A DNA stretch of 64,000 bases. It comes from Methylobacterium isbiliense (GTDB taxonomy: Bacteria > Pseudomonadota > Alphaproteobacteria > Rhizobiales > Beijerinckiaceae). Shown piece by piece: positions 36,136 to 48,419 of this stretch. The translations under genes were made by a program, and so were the position numbers. Below the pieces are notes generated by a model that saw nothing but the letters and a program-made list of their open reading frames with translations, was not told the DNA's origin and did no database searches. The stretch spans positions 61,748 through 125,747 of the forward strand of contig NZ_BPQQ01000042.1 of assembly GCF_022179325.1 (NCBI RefSeq). The letters are read 5' to 3'. Within the stretch, counting starts at the first letter, position 1, and each line of letters opens with the position of its first letter.

Positions 36136-37677
36136 ATGCGACGCATGACGAAACCTGCCCCGCTCGCGCGGCTGACCGGGCCCTTGCTCGGGTCCTTGCT
36201 CGGGCTCGCCGGCCTCCTGGCCGCGGGAGCGGCCGGGGCCGTGACCCAGCCGATGCTCGTGGTCGATGTCGAGACCGGCAAGGTGATCTACAACCAGGCC
36301 GGCACGGACCCGTGGTACCCGGCCTCGGTCACCAAGCTGATGACGGCCTACGTGGCCCTCGACCTCGTGCGCCAGCGCCGGGCCTCGATGGACCAGCTCC
36401 TGACCGTCACGCCCGAGGCCGCCGCCGAGCCGCCCTCCAAGATGGGCTTCAAGCCCGGCACGCAGATCACCCTCGACAACGCCCTCAAGATCATCATGGT
36501 CAAGTCGGCCAACGACGTGTCCTGGGCGATCGCCGAGGGGCTGGCCGGCTCGGTCGAGGGCTTCGCCGCCCTGATGAACGAGGCCTCGCAGCGGCTCGGC
36601 ATGCGCGAGAGCCGCTGGTTCAACCCGAACGGCCTGCCGGATCCCCGGCAATGGACCAGCGCCCGCGACATGGCGATTCTCGGGCGGGCGCTCCTGCGCG
36701 ACTTTCCCGAGCACCGCGAGCTGTTCTCGATCTCGGCGATCCAGTTCGGCCGGCGGGTGATGGCCAACCACAACGGGTTGCTCGGACGCTACGCGGGCGT
36801 CGACGGCATGAAGACCGGCTTCATCTGTTCGAGCGGCTTCAACGTGGTGGCGAGCGCGACCCGCAACGGGCGGCGTATCATCACGGTCGTGATGGGACAG
36901 CCGAAGGCCCGGGAGCGCGACCTGAAGGCCGCCGATCTGTTCGATTACGGCTTCGGCCAGAGCGGCTGGGGCGGCCCGGGCCTCACCGACCTGCCGCCCT
37001 CCCAGGCCGCCGCGCCGCCCGACATGCGGCCCTACATCTGCGACAAGAGCAAGCCGATGCCGACGGACGCCGATTCCTCGGCGCTCACCGCCGGCACGGC
37101 CGGCGACAACGCCAACGCCCAGCTCATGGCCGCGAGTTCGCCGCCGGCCGCGGCGCTCGCCTTCGCCACCATGAACAGCGCCCAGCTGCGCGGCCGGGCG
37201 CTGCCGCCCCGGGCTCCCCTCCAGCCGGTGCTGGTCTGGACCGGCCGCGATCCGGCGGAGAGCGCGGTCGCGGCCACCGACGAGCCCGACACCGAGACCC
37301 CCGCCCGGGCGCCGCGTGCCAAGGCCGCCAAGCTCAAGCCCGCCCCGAGCCGCGCCATCGCGGCCACCGGCGCCACGGTGCCCCAGCCGAAGCTCCTCGC
37401 CCGCACCCGCCCCACGCCGCCCGCGCCGGCCTCCGCCTACGCGGCGGCGCCGCACAGCCAGGTCATCGCCGAAGCCAGGAAGACGCCGGCCGCCAAGCCC
37501 ATTGCTGCGAGGACCGCCGCTCCCAGGGCGCCTGAATCCAAGGCGCCTGCACCCAAGGCGGCGGCCCAGAAGCCGGCCGGCCCCAAGGCCGCGGCGGGCA
37601 GGCCCGCCAAGCCGCAGCCCAAGGCGGACGCGAAGCCGCAGGCCGCGGTGGCCGGCGCGAAGCCGAAGAGGGACTGA
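36136..37677 (+). CDS. D-alanyl-D-alanine carboxypeptidase (S11 penicillin-binding protein) with long basic tail
   Basis: Periplasmic peptidoglycan DD-carboxypeptidase, 513 residues. After a signal peptide (LLGSLLGLAGLLAAGAAGA) the catalytic motifs are SVTK (Ser64, Lys67), SAN (124-126) and KTG (226-228). The catalytic domain ends near residue 290. About 190 further residues are low-complexity Ala/Pro/Lys-rich sequence, with neither the PBP5 C-terminal beta domain nor a SPOR domain. The basic tail may bind the cell wall. Start may instead be the in-frame ATG at 36145, three codons later. It is convergent with the chemoreceptor gene. Confidence 0.92.
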   Translation: MRRMTKPAPLARLTGPLLGSLLGLAGLLAAGAAGAVTQPMLVVDVETGKVIYNQAGTDPWYPASVTKLMTAYVALDLVRQRRASMDQLLTVTPEAAAEPPSKMGFKPGTQITLDNALKIIMVKSANDVSWAIAEGLAGSVEGFAALMNEASQRLGMRESRWFNPNGLPDPRQWTSARDMAILGRALLRDFPEHRELFSISAIQFGRRVMANHNGLLGRYAGVDGMKTGFICSSGFNVVASATRNGRRIITVVMGQPKARERDLKAADLFDYGFGQSGWGGPGLTDLPPSQAAAPPDMRPYICDKSKPMPTDADSSALTAGTAGDNANAQLMAASSPPAAALAFATMNSAQLRGRALPPRAPLQPVLVWTGRDPAESAVAATDEPDTETPARAPRAKAAKLKPAPSRAIAATGATVPQPKLLARTRPTPPAPASAYAAAPHSQVIAEARKTPAAKPIAARTAAPRAPESKAPAPKAAAQKPAGPKAAAGRPAKPQPKADAKPQAAVAGAKPKRD

Positions 37678-37723
37678 CCCCGGACGGCGCGGCCGCCCGG
37701 GACACCCGGCCTTCGGGCCGCGC

Positions 37724-39721
37724 TCACGCCGCCTGGATGGCCCCGAGGAAGCGGTCGACCTCCCGCTTCACCGCGAGCGACTGCGTCGCGAGGTCCGCCG
37801 CTGCCGACAGCACCTGCCCGGCGGCGCTGCCGGTCTCGTCCGAGGCGGCCAGCACCTTGGCCATGGTGGCCGAGACGGCCTGGGTGCATTGCGCCGCCTG
37901 CGTGGCGCTGCGCGAGATCTCGTTCGTGGCGGCCGTCTGCTCGACCACCGTGGAGGCGATCGTGCCGGTGATTTTGTTGATCGACAGGATGGTGCGCCCG
38001 ATCTGCCGGATCGCGCCCGCCGCCTGACCGGTGGCCGCCTGGATCGCGGCGATCTGGCCGCCGATCTCCTCCGTGGCGCGCGCGGTCTGGGTGGCGAGTT
38101 CCTTGACCTCGGCGGCCACCACCGCGAAGCCGCGGCCGGCCTCCCCGGCCCGCGCCGCCTCGATCGTGGCGTTGAGCGCCAGCAGATTCGTCTGGCCGGC
38201 GATGGACGAGATCATCGTCACCGCCGCGCCGATCCGCTCGGCGGCCTCGCCGAGCCCTGCCATCGCCGCGTCGGTGGCCTGTGCCTCCCGGGCGGCGTCG
38301 CCCGCCACCTCGTTCGAGCGCAGCACCTGCCGCTCGATCTCCTGGAGCGAAGCCACCATCTCCTCGGCGGAGGCGGCCACCGTCTGCACGTTGACCGCCG
38401 TCTCCTCGGCCGCGGTGCTGGAGGCGAGGGCCTGCCGGCTGGTGCCGTCGGCCACCGCCGTCATGCTGCGGGCGGTGGCGTCGAGTTCGGTCGCCGCCGA
38501 GGTCACGACCTCGAGGGAGGCGGCGACGCTCTGCTGGAAGCTCCGCACGAGCGCGTCCACGCGGTCGGCGCGGCGCTGGCGGGCCGATTGCTCGGCGGCC
38601 TGCGCGGCTTCGAGGTCGAGGCGGGCGATCGCGTTCTGACGGAACACCTCGACGGCCTGAGCCATCTCGCCGATCTCGTCCCGCGCCTCCCGCGAGGGCA
38701 CGGCCACGGCGGTGTCGCCTTCGGCGAGGCGCTTCATCGCGATGGTCATGCCGGCGATGGGTCGCAGGATGCTGCGGGCGATCACGGCGGCGAGCCCCAC
38801 GCCGAGCAGGAGCAGGGCGCCGATCAGCCCGAGCTGGATCCCGCGGGCACGCTCGACCTCCGCGGTGGTCCGGGCGATGATCTCCGCGACGGCCGCCTCG
38901 ATATGGGCGCGCACGGCCGACACCTCCTGCTCGACCGCCGCGGCCCGCGGCTTGATGGCCGTGTCGTCGATCGACCGGCTCTCGCTCATGGCGCGGTCGG
39001 TGGCTTGGAAAGCGACGACGTAGGCCGCGAGCGCCTGCTCGACGGCCGTCAGGCTCGGCCCGAAGAAGTTTCTAGAATCGAGGCTGCGCATCGTCCCGAG
39101 CTCAGCCTCGGCGCGGGCTACGTTGGTCTTGAAGGCCGCCGGTCCCGACGGATCGCGCGTGGCGAGGAAGCGCCAGTTGGAGATGCGTACGAGCAGCATC
39201 GTGTTCTCCAGGGTCGCCGCCTGGACCTCCTGCGCGTCGTTGCCCCGCTGGCGCACCTCGGCGAGGAGCGCGTTCGTCGCCTGCGTCAGCGCTTCGCCGC
39301 CCTTCACCAGCTTCTCCCGCCACTCGACGCTCGCCGTCCCGGCGGCTCCGAGGCGCTGCACATCGCCCTTCAGCTCCGCGGCCGTGCCGCGCAGGCGCTC
39401 GTAGAGGGTGCGCCGCTCTGGGGACACGGCCTCACGGACGAGGCGATCGGCGAGGGTCTCGATCGCTTGCCGCGTCTCGCCGAGCGCCGCGAGCCCGGCG
39501 GGCTTGGTGGTGGCGCGATACTCCTCGGCCTGTGCGGCGAGGCGGGCAGCCAGCCCGTTGATCGCCAGGATATCGCGCGCGATGCCTTCGAGGCGGCTTC
39601 GCTCCGTGTACTGGTCGGCGACGGAGCCGAGCTGATGATGCGCGAAGCCGCCGAGGCCCGCCGTGATCAATGAGAGGCAGCCGAAGCCGGCATAGAGGTG
39701 GGAGCGGATACCAAATTTCAT
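37724..39721 (-). CDS. Methyl-accepting chemotaxis protein
   Basis: Membrane chemoreceptor of 665 residues. The first span is near residues 10-30. The long all-helical periplasmic region (about 35-310) resembles a helical-bimodular sensor. The second span is around [17 protein letters not shown], followed by a HAMP domain ([20 protein letters not shown]). The cytoplasmic signalling hairpin is centred on [20 protein letters not shown]. Signals reach CheA/CheW, none of which is encoded here. The start at 39721 gives [14 protein letters not shown]; an in-frame start at 39790 would add 23 residues. Ligand unknown. Orphan receptor genes away from che clusters are common in alphaproteobacteria. Confidence 0.92.
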   Translation of the reverse strand: MKFGIRSHLYAGFGCLSLITAGLGGFAHHQLGSVADQYTERSRLEGIARDILAINGLAARLAAQAEEYRATTKPAGLAALGETRQAIETLADRLVREAVSPERRTLYERLRGTAAELKGDVQRLGAAGTASVEWREKLVKGGEALTQATNALLAEVRQRGNDAQEVQAATLENTMLLVRISNWRFLATRDPSGPAAFKTNVARAEAELGTMRSLDSRNFFGPSLTAVEQALAAYVVAFQATDRAMSESRSIDDTAIKPRAAAVEQEVSAVRAHIEAAVAEIIARTTAEVERARGIQLGLIGALLLLGVGLAAVIARSILRPIAGMTIAMKRLAEGDTAVAVPSREARDEIGEMAQAVEVFRQNAIARLDLEAAQAAEQSARQRRADRVDALVRSFQQSVAASLEVVTSAATELDATARSMTAVADGTSRQALASSTAAEETAVNVQTVAASAEEMVASLQEIERQVLRSNEVAGDAAREAQATDAAMAGLGEAAERIGAAVTMISSIAGQTNLLALNATIEAARAGEAGRGFAVVAAEVKELATQTARATEEIGGQIAAIQAATGQAAGAIRQIGRTILSINKITGTIASTVVEQTAATNEISRSATQAAQCTQAVSATMAKVLAASDETGSAAGQVLSAAADLATQSLAVKREVDRFLGAIQAA

Positions 39722-40067
39722 GGCTGGTCGGGCCGCCTGACGAAGGGTCGGGGAGAGAAGTTCTGGCACAAGCCAAGTTAACACTCGCATAACTCAGAAA
39801 CTCTGACGCCGTATCGCGTGTGGATCGGCTCGCTAAAGTCGAAACCCTTGGGTGAGGCAGGCGCAATTGACGCACGTCGAGGGCGCCGGACGCCGACCCC
39901 GGAGGCTCCGGGCGAATCGTCCTTACCGAAGTCAGGCCGCCCATCGGACCGCGGCGGGCGGATGACGATCAGGCGCGATCCTCGCACGCCCGCCATGCCG
40001 CACGCCGACCGGCGCAGGTCCGGTGCTCCTCCCGGCCCGGGCGTCGGCCTTTGCGTCCGCCGCTGCC
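39722..40067. other. Intergenic region between the chemoreceptor and hutU
   Basis: 346 nt with no convincing gene. The part nearest the chemoreceptor (39770-39850) is AT-richer and probably holds its promoter on the minus strand. The remainder must contain the 3' end of the hutIHGU transcript, but no intrinsic terminator with a T-tract was found. Confidence 0.4.
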
Positions 40068-41743
<1,676 letters not shown>

Positions 41744-41747
<4 letters not shown>

Positions 41748-42559
41748 GGCGCGCGGGCTCCGAAGGCGAGGCAGGCGGAGAGGACGCGTGCCAGGGCCGC
41801 CGCGACCGGCGCGGCGTAGGCGGGATCGTAGGCGGGCGGCCACGTCCCGGGGCCGACCGGTCCCACCGGCTCGGCGAGGTAGGCCCGGCAGGCGAGTTCC
41901 ATCTGCACCGCGTGCACCCCGTCGCCGGGCCGGCCGTAGGCGCGGGTGATGTAGCCGCCGCGGAAGCGCCCGTTGCTTACCCACGACAGGCCGGTCGCGT
42001 CGCAGATCGCCTCGATCCCGGCCTGCAGCCCGGGATCGCAGCTCGCGCCGCCGTTGGTGCCGATGTTGAAATGGGGCAGCAGGCCCGGGAACAGCCGCGG
42101 GATCTCCGAGCGGATCGAGTGCGCGTCGTACAGGACGATGCGGGGGTGCATCCGCCGCAGCCGGGCGATCTCGGCCTGGAGCGCCGCATGGTAGGGGTCG
42201 AACCACGTCGCGCGCCGCCGGCCGGCCTCTGGCGCCTGCCCGTCCCGGTACAGCGCCTCGCCGTCGAAGGTGGTGGTCGGACACAGCTCCGTCGTCGCCT
42301 GCCCCGGATAGAGCGAGGCCCCGGACGGGTCCCGGTTCACGTCGATGACCGTGCGGGAGATCGCCGTGCGGACGATCGTGGCGTCGAGATCGTCGGCGAA
42401 ATCATAGAGCCGGTCGACGAACCAGTCGGCGTCCTTGCGGGCGAGCCAGGGCGAGACGAGGCCGGCTTCGATCTCCGCCGGGATCTCGGTGCCGGTATGG
42501 GGCAGGCTGACGACGAGGGGCGCCGTGCCCTGCCGGAGGGTGAGCCAGGGGGGTGTCAT
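41744..42559 (-). CDS. hutG: N-formylglutamate deformylase (formylglutamate amidohydrolase)
   Basis: A 271-residue metal-dependent hydrolase releasing formate and glutamate from N-formylglutamate, the final step of the five-enzyme route. It begins [20 protein letters not shown], matching the family start, and has [16 protein letters not shown] and [11 protein letters not shown] with likely metal ligands. ATGA overlaps on both sides (hutH stop and hutU start) show translational coupling. In a formate-oxidising methylotroph the released formate could be used for energy; that is inference. Confidence 0.95.
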
Positions 42560-44103
42560 GCGCTCGATCCCAGGCCGACCGTCGGCAGCCCACCCCCCGC
42601 CGCTCTCGCCACCGCGCCGCTGCGCACGAGGTCGGCCGCCGCCGCGATGTCGGGATGGACGTAGCGGTCCTCGTCGAGATGCGGCACGGCCCGCCGCACC
42701 AGCGCGCGCACCCGCTCCAGGGCCGCGCTCGACGTCAGCGGGGCGAGGAAGTCGCAGCCCTGCGCGGCGGCGAGCAGCTCGATCCCCACCACCGCGACGG
42801 CGTTCTCGACCATCGGCAGCAGGCGCCGCGCCCCGTGCGCGGCCATAGAGACGTGGTCCTCCTGGTTCGCCGAGGTCGGGATCGAGTCGACGCTCGCCGG
42901 ATGGGCGCGCTGCTTGTTCTCGGAGACGAGGGCGGCCGCCGTCACCTGCGGGATCATGAAGCCGGAGTTCAGGCCGGGCCGGGGGGTGAGGAAGGCCGGC
43001 AGCCCGGAGGAGAGGGCCGGATCGACGAGGAGCGCGATGCGCCGCTCCGAGAGCGAGCCGATCTCGCACACGGCGAGCGCGATCATGTCGGCCGCGAAGG
43101 CCACGGGCTCGGCGTGGAAGTTGCCGCCCGACAGGGCCTCGCCCGTCTCGGGGAAGATCAGCGGGTTGTCCGAGACCCCGTTGGCCTCCGTCTCCAGGGT
43201 GGCGGCCGCCTGCCGCAGCAGGTCGAGGGCGGCGCCCATCACCTGCGGCTGGCAGCGCAGGCAGTACGGGTCCTGCACCCGCTCGTCGCCGACGAGATGG
43301 GAGGCACGGATGGGCGAGCCGGCGAGCAGGCTGCGCAGGGCGGCCGCCGCCTCGATCTGCCCGCGATGGCGGCGCAGGGCATGGATGCGCGGATCGAACG
43401 GCGTGTCCGACCCCCGCGCCGCGTCGACCGAGAGAGCCCCCGCCACCAGCGCGGCGCGCAGCAGGTCCTCCGCCCCGAACAGGCCCGCGAGCGCGTAGGC
43501 GGTGGAGAACTGCGTGCCGTTGAGGAGGGCGAGCCCCTCCTTCGGCCCGAGCTCGGCGGGCGCGAGGCCCGCCCGCGCCAGCGCCTCGCCGGCCGGGAGG
43601 CGCACGCCCTCGTGCTCGCATTCGCCGACCCCGATCATCGCGGCGGTCATGTGGGCGAGGGGCGCGAGGTCGCCCGAGGCGCCGACCGACCCCTGCTCCG
43701 GCACGATCGGCGTCACGCCCCGCGCCAGCATCGCGTCGAGGAGCGCGACGGTGTCGGGCGACACCCCGGAGGCGCCCTGGGCGAGGCTCGCGAGCTTGAG
43801 CGCCATCATCAGCCGGGCCACCGGCACCGGCATCGGCGCGCCGACCCCGGCGGCGTGGGAGAGCACGATGTTGCGCTGGAGCGTGGCGAGGTCGCCCGCC
43901 GCGATCCGCACGCTGGCGAGCTTCCCGAAGCCGGTGTTGATCCCGTAGACGGGTTCGCCCCGCGCGACGATCGCCGCCACGGCCTCGGCGCCGCGCGCGA
44001 TCACCGGCGCGCAGGCCGGGTCGAGCCGCAGCGGAGCGCCCGCCAGGATCGCCCGCCAGGCGGCGAGCGGCACCGCGCCGGGGGTGAGGACGACCGCGCT
44101 CAC
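42556..44103 (-). CDS. hutH: Histidine ammonia-lyase
   Basis: A 515-residue enzyme deaminating histidine to urocanate. The MIO cofactor forms from Ala142-Ser143-Gly144 in [13 protein letters not shown], at the canonical positions. [11 protein letters not shown] and [11 protein letters not shown] are further family blocks. The GTG start at 44103 overlaps the hutI stop as GTGA, and its own stop overlaps the hutG ATG, so the four genes form one coupled string. Confidence 0.97.
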   Translation of the reverse strand: MSAVVLTPGAVPLAAWRAILAGAPLRLDPACAPVIARGAEAVAAIVARGEPVYGINTGFGKLASVRIAAGDLATLQRNIVLSHAAGVGAPMPVPVARLMMALKLASLAQGASGVSPDTVALLDAMLARGVTPIVPEQGSVGASGDLAPLAHMTAAMIGVGECEHEGVRLPAGEALARAGLAPAELGPKEGLALLNGTQFSTAYALAGLFGAEDLLRAALVAGALSVDAARGSDTPFDPRIHALRRHRGQIEAAAALRSLLAGSPIRASHLVGDERVQDPYCLRCQPQVMGAALDLLRQAAATLETEANGVSDNPLIFPETGEALSGGNFHAEPVAFAADMIALAVCEIGSLSERRIALLVDPALSSGLPAFLTPRPGLNSGFMIPQVTAAALVSENKQRAHPASVDSIPTSANQEDHVSMAAHGARRLLPMVENAVAVVGIELLAAAQGCDFLAPLTSSAALERVRALVRRAVPHLDEDRYVHPDIAAAADLVRSGAVARAAGGGLPTVGLGSSA

Positions 44104-45302
44104 CGGCCCCTCCACACGCGGGCGTGCAGCGGGTTGAAGCCCATCCGGTAGACGAGCTCGGCCGGCCGCGCGATGTCCCAGATCGCGAGGTCGCACCACT
44201 TGCCGGCCTCCAGCGTGCCGGTCTCGGGCAGGCGCCCCAGCGCGCGCGCCGCCTCGCGGGTGACGCCCGCGAGGCATTCCTCGACCGTGAGACGAAACAG
44301 CGTCGCGCCCATGTTGAGGACGAGGAGCAGCGAGGTCAGCGGCGAGGTGCCGGGGTTGCAGTCGGTGGCGAGCGCCATCCGGGTGCCGTGGCGGCGGAAG
44401 AGGTCGACCGGCGGCACCTTGGTCTCGCGGATGAAGTAGAAGGCGCCCGGCAGGAGCACCGCCACCGTGCCGGCGCGGGCCATCGCGGCGGCGCCCGCCT
44501 CGTCCGCGTATTCGAGATGGTCGGCCGAGAGCGCCCCGAACCGGGCCGCGAGCGCCGCGCCGCCGAGGTTCGAGAGCTGGTCGGCGTGGAGCTTCACCGG
44601 CAGCCCCAGCGCCTGCGCCGCCGTGAACACCCGGGCCGTCTGCTCGGGCGAGAAGGCGATGCCCTCGCAGAAGGCGTCCACCGCGTCGGCGAGCCCGTCC
44701 CGCGCCATCGCGGGCAGCATCGCGTCGCAGACGCGTGCGATGTAGCGGTCCTTGTCGCCCTCCTCCGGCGGCAGCGCGTGGGCGCCGAGGAACGTCGTCG
44801 TCACCGCGACGGGGCGGGCCTCGCCCAGCGCGCGCGCCGCCCGCAGGCTCGCGGCCTCCGCCTCCTGCGACAGCCCGTAGCCCGACTTGATCTCGACCGT
44901 CGTCACGCCCTCGGCGAGGAGCGCGTCGAGGCGCGGCAGCGCGCTTCCCACGAGATCGGCGGGCGCCGCCGCGCGGGTCGCCCGCACCGTCGAGACGATG
45001 CCCCCGCCCGCCCGCGCGATCTCCTCGTAGGTCGCCCCCGCGAGCCGCGCCTCGAATTCCTGCGCCCGGTCGCCCCCGAACACCAGATGGGTGTGGCAGT
45101 CGATCAGGCCCGGCGTGATCCAGCGGCCCTCGCAGGCCACGATCTCGGGGGCATCGAGCGGCGGGGCCTCCGCGGCCGGCCCGGCATAGAGGATGCGGCC
45201 GTCGCGGGCCGCCACCACCCCGTCCTCGACGATCCCGAGGCCGGGCCGGTCCGCCGCCAGGGTCGCCAGACGGGCTCCGCGCCAGATGCGGTCGCACTGC
45301 AT
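44100..45302 (-). CDS. hutI: Imidazolonepropionase
   Basis: Amidohydrolase of 400 residues that opens imidazolonepropionate to N-formimidoylglutamate. Metal ligands are in [14 protein letters not shown] (HxH) and LHADQLS, and the late aspartate is in [10 protein letters not shown]. It is the first gene of the minus-strand hut string; the ATG at 45302 has AAGGGGTGA upstream. An in-frame longer start at about 45353 would run into the predicted HutC operator and is rejected. Confidence 0.96.
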   Translation of the reverse strand: MQCDRIWRGARLATLAADRPGLGIVEDGVVAARDGRILYAGPAAEAPPLDAPEIVACEGRWITPGLIDCHTHLVFGGDRAQEFEARLAGATYEEIARAGGGIVSTVRATRAAAPADLVGSALPRLDALLAEGVTTVEIKSGYGLSQEAEAASLRAARALGEARPVAVTTTFLGAHALPPEEGDKDRYIARVCDAMLPAMARDGLADAVDAFCEGIAFSPEQTARVFTAAQALGLPVKLHADQLSNLGGAALAARFGALSADHLEYADEAGAAAMARAGTVAVLLPGAFYFIRETKVPPVDLFRRHGTRMALATDCNPGTSPLTSLLLVLNMGATLFRLTVEECLAGVTREAARALGRLPETGTLEAGKWCDLAIWDIARPAELVYRMGFNPLHARVWRGR

Positions 45303-45340
45303 GGGGTCACCCCTTCGGCCCGGTGGCTTCGTGCGTCGAG

Positions 45341-45354
45341 TATGTATAGACATA
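45341..45354. promoter_or_regulatory. Candidate HutC operator between hutI and hutF
   Basis: TATGTATAGACATA is an AT-rich, near-perfect palindrome (TATGT...ACATA arms) in otherwise GC-rich DNA, centred in the 97-nt divergent region. It contains TGTA-N2-GACA, one base from the TGTA-N2-TACA core I recall for HutC sites. It overlaps CATAAT, a possible -10 box for hutF. Binding of HutC here would repress both divergent units until urocanate accumulates. Confidence 0.6.
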
Positions 45355-45399
45355 ATCGGCCGCGCGAAGCCTTGTCCAGCGCGCACCGGAGGGCGATCG

Positions 45400-46773
45400 A
45401 TGGCACGGCTCTGGTTCCGCTCCGCCCTGCTCCCCGACGGGTGGGCCGAGGGGGTCGCCCTCGCCATCGCGGACGGGCGCATCGCCGCCGTCGCGCGCGG
45501 CGTGCCGGCGGCGGCGGGCGACGAGAGGGCAGAGATCGGCCTGCCGGGCTTGACCAACCTGCACAGCCACGCCTTCCAGCGCGGCATGGCGGGCCTCGCC
45601 GAGACCCGGGGTCCGGGCCCGGATTCGTTCTGGACCTGGCGCGAGGTGATGTACCGCTTCGTCGACCGCATGGACCCGGACGATGCCGAGGCCATCGCCG
45701 CCCAGGCCTATGTCGAGATGCTGGAGGCGGGCTTCACCCGTGTCGGCGAGTTCCACTACCTGCACCACGATCCGGCCGGGGCGCCCTATGCCGATCGCGC
45801 CGAGATGGCCGCCCGGATCGCCGCCGCCGCGCAATCCACCGGGATCGGCCTCACCCTGCTGCCGGTGTTCTACGCCCATGGCGGCTTCGGGCCGGGGCGG
45901 GGCGCCCCGCCCGCCCCGCCGAGCCCCGGCCAGCGCCGCTTCCTGTCGGACCGCGACGGGTTCGCCGCGCTGATGCGCGACAGCCGCCGGGCGGTGGCGG
46001 AGCTTCCCGATGCGGTGGTGGGGATCGCCCCCCACAGCCTGCGCGCCGCGACCCTGGACGACATCGCGGCGATCCTGCCGCTGGCCGAGGGCGGACCGGT
46101 CCACATCCACGCGGCCGAGCAGGTGCGGGAGGTCGAGGAATGCCTGGCCGCGACCGGCGCCCGCCCGGTGGAGCTGCTGCTCGACCGGGCCGGCGTCGAC
46201 CGGCGCTGGTGCCTGATCCACGCCACGCACATGACGGCGGCGGAGCGGCGCCGGTTCGCGGCGAGCGGGGCGGTGGCGGGTCTCTGCCCGATCACCGAGG
46301 CCAATCTCGGCGACGGCGTGTTTCCGCTCGCCGCCTTCGCGGGGGAGGGGGGATTGGTTGGGATCGGCAGCGACTCGAACGTGCTGATCTCGGCCGCCGC
46401 GGAACTGCGGCTCCTCGAATACGCCCAGCGCCTCACCGGGCAGGCCCGCGCGGTCGCGGCGACGCCCGCGCATCCGTCGACCGGGCGGGCGCTGATCGAG
46501 GCCTGCCTCGCGGGCGGGGGCCAGGCGCTCGGCGCGCCGGGCGGCCTCGCCGTCGGGCACTCCGCCGACATCATCGCCCTCGACCCGGACCATCCGGCGC
46601 TCGCGGCGCGCAGCCGGGATGCGTGGCTCGACGGCTGGATCTTCGCCGCGCGCGAGGGAGGGGTGGAGCAGGTCTGGCGCGCGGGGCGCCGCGTGGTCGC
46701 GGACGGGCGCCACGTGGCCCGCGAGGCGGTGGCGGCGCGCTTCCGGGCGACGCTCGCGAGGCTCGCCGCATGA
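45400..46773 (+). CDS. hutF: Formimidoylglutamate deiminase
   Basis: Amidohydrolase of 457 residues converting N-formimidoylglutamate to N-formylglutamate and ammonia. This enzyme defines the five-step pathway used with hutG. Motifs: [13 protein letters not shown] (HxH metal site), [14 protein letters not shown], and [11 protein letters not shown] with the catalytic aspartate. The start at 45400 follows CGGAGGG. Its stop overlaps the hutC start (ATGA). Confidence 0.95.
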   Translation: MARLWFRSALLPDGWAEGVALAIADGRIAAVARGVPAAAGDERAEIGLPGLTNLHSHAFQRGMAGLAETRGPGPDSFWTWREVMYRFVDRMDPDDAEAIAAQAYVEMLEAGFTRVGEFHYLHHDPAGAPYADRAEMAARIAAAAQSTGIGLTLLPVFYAHGGFGPGRGAPPAPPSPGQRRFLSDRDGFAALMRDSRRAVAELPDAVVGIAPHSLRAATLDDIAAILPLAEGGPVHIHAAEQVREVEECLAATGARPVELLLDRAGVDRRWCLIHATHMTAAERRRFAASGAVAGLCPITEANLGDGVFPLAAFAGEGGLVGIGSDSNVLISAAAELRLLEYAQRLTGQARAVAATPAHPSTGRALIEACLAGGGQALGAPGGLAVGHSADIIALDPDHPALAARSRDAWLDGWIFAAREGGVEQVWRAGRRVVADGRHVAREAVAARFRATLARLAA

Positions 46774-47477
46774 GCCGGGCCGCGACGCTGGGCGAGCGCA
46801 TCCGCGGCGAGATCGAGACCCGGATCCTCTCCGGCGAGTGGCCGCCGGGGCACCGCATCCCCTTCGAATCCGAGCTGTCGGCCCTCTACGGCTGCTCGCG
46901 CATGACCGTGAACAAGGTGCTGGCCGGTCTCGCCGAGGCGGGACTGATCGAGCGCCGCCGCCGCGCGGGCTCCTTCGTGGCCCAGCCCGCGCTGCAATCG
47001 GCGGTGCTGCGCATCCCCGACATTCCGGCTGAGATCCAGGGCCGCGGCGAGGCCTATGCGTTCGAGCTGATCGACCGGCGCACGCGGGAATCCGGCGCCC
47101 ACGAGCCCCCGGCCGCGGGGCTGATGCCGGGCCTCGCCCTTCTCGACCTCACCTGCCGCCACCTCGCGGACGGGCGCCCCTTCGCCTACGAGGAGAGGCT
47201 GATCAGCCTCGCGGCCGTGCCCGCCGCCGCGCAGGCGGATTTCACGGCGGTGCCGCCCGGCACGTGGCTGCTGCAGCACGTGCCCTGGACCCAGGCCGAG
47301 CACCGCATCACCGCCGTCAACGCCGCCCCGCGCCTCGCCCGCGCCCTCGGCCTTCCCGCCGGCGGCGCCTGCCTGTCGGTCGAGCGTCGCACCTGGCGGG
47401 GTCCGGAGACCCTCACCTACGTGCGCCAGACTTTCCGGGGCGACGCCTACAGCCTGGGGGCGCGGTTCTCGCCCTGA
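46770..47477 (+). CDS. hutC: Histidine utilisation repressor, GntR/HutC family
   Basis: A 235-residue transcription factor. The N-terminal winged helix-turn-helix has IRGEIETRILSGEWPPGHRI and YGCSRMTVNKVLAGLAEAGL. The C-terminal UTRA domain (about 90-235) senses urocanate in this family. Coupling to hutF by ATGA makes it autoregulated if the palindrome at 45341-45354 is its operator. Confidence 0.94.
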   Translation: MSRAATLGERIRGEIETRILSGEWPPGHRIPFESELSALYGCSRMTVNKVLAGLAEAGLIERRRRAGSFVAQPALQSAVLRIPDIPAEIQGRGEAYAFELIDRRTRESGAHEPPAAGLMPGLALLDLTCRHLADGRPFAYEERLISLAAVPAAAQADFTAVPPGTWLLQHVPWTQAEHRITAVNAAPRLARALGLPAGGACLSVERRTWRGPETLTYVRQTFRGDAYSLGARFSP

Positions 47478-47611
47478 CACGCTCGCGGTGAAACCGGGGC
47501 CGGTGCGCGGCCGTTGGCCCGGTTCGGCGCGGGAGGGCGCGATGACCGGCAGGCGGGCGAAGGGGCGCGGACCGATCGAGGAGAAGCGCGGGCGCGGCGC
47601 AGCACCGGCCC

Positions 47612-48310
47612 ATGCGTGAGCCGGCCGCCCTCCCGCCGCTCGTCGGCACCGATCCGCCCGCCCGCCCCAAAGCCCTCGCCGATCCGGCGGCCGTCGCGGC
47701 GCGCCGCGCGCTCCTCGAAGCGCCCCACCTCGCCCCCTTGCGCGCCCTGGCCGAGCGCATCCGGGCCGAGCGCGAGGCGCCGGTCCCCGAGCCCGATCCC
47801 CTCGACGGGGGCATTGCGGCGCGGCTGCTGCTGCTCCTCGAAACCCCCGGCCCCGGCATCGCCCGCACGGCCTTCGTCTCCCGCGACAATCCCACCGGCA
47901 CCGCCGCCAACCTCTTCGGCTTCCTCGCCGAGGCCGGCATCGCGCGCGCCGAGACGCTGATCTGGAACGCGGTGCCCTGGGTCATCCACGCCCCCGGCGC
48001 CCGCAACCGCGCGCCGCGCCCCGGCGAGATCCGGCAGGCCGTCCCCTACCTCGTCCCGCTCCTCGACCTGATGCCGCACCTCGCCGTCGCGGTGCTCGCC
48101 GGCCGCGTCGCGCAGACGCTCGCGCCGGTGCTGGCTGCCGCGCGCCCGCGCGTGGCCGTCATCGGCGTGCCGCATCCGAGCCCGACCTACGTCTGCACCA
48201 GTCCGACCGTGCCCGCGCGTATCCGCGCCGGCCTCACCGAGGCCGCCCGCCGCCTCGCCGCGGCGCCTTGCCCTCCCGTCCGTCTGGCCATCGCGTCCGG
48301 GAGCGCCTAA
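47612..48310 (+). CDS. Uracil-DNA glycosylase superfamily protein
   Basis: A 232-residue protein with the motif layout of the UDG superfamily: LLLLLETPGPG near residue 80 in the place of the first motif, LIWNAVPW in the middle (substrate-pocket Asn), and VIGVPHPSPT near residue 190, the HPSP-type second motif. The Fe-S cysteines of family 4 and 5 enzymes are lacking, and the exact first motif GEAPG is altered, so activity on uracil is plausible but not certain. Its start at 47612 is 134 nt after hutC. No repair genes are adjacent. Confidence 0.7.
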   Translation: MREPAALPPLVGTDPPARPKALADPAAVAARRALLEAPHLAPLRALAERIRAEREAPVPEPDPLDGGIAARLLLLLETPGPGIARTAFVSRDNPTGTAANLFGFLAEAGIARAETLIWNAVPWVIHAPGARNRAPRPGEIRQAVPYLVPLLDLMPHLAVAVLAGRVAQTLAPVLAAARPRVAVIGVPHPSPTYVCTSPTVPARIRAGLTEAARRLAAAPCPPVRLAIASGSA

Positions 48311-48419
48311 ATGGCGGTCTCAAGCGGGGCTCGGTCGGAGTGCCGCCGAAGGTGCCGGCGGCGCACACCGTCCTCGACGGGAGCGCGGCCGGCGGCCAGC
48401 GGAGTCGGACGCCGACGAC

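Noticed and set aside
39780-39850. Possible sigma-28 (flagellar) promoter for the chemoreceptor: GCCGATCC on the minus strand
   Set aside because: The matching TAAA element 15 nt upstream is absent, so only half of the consensus is present.
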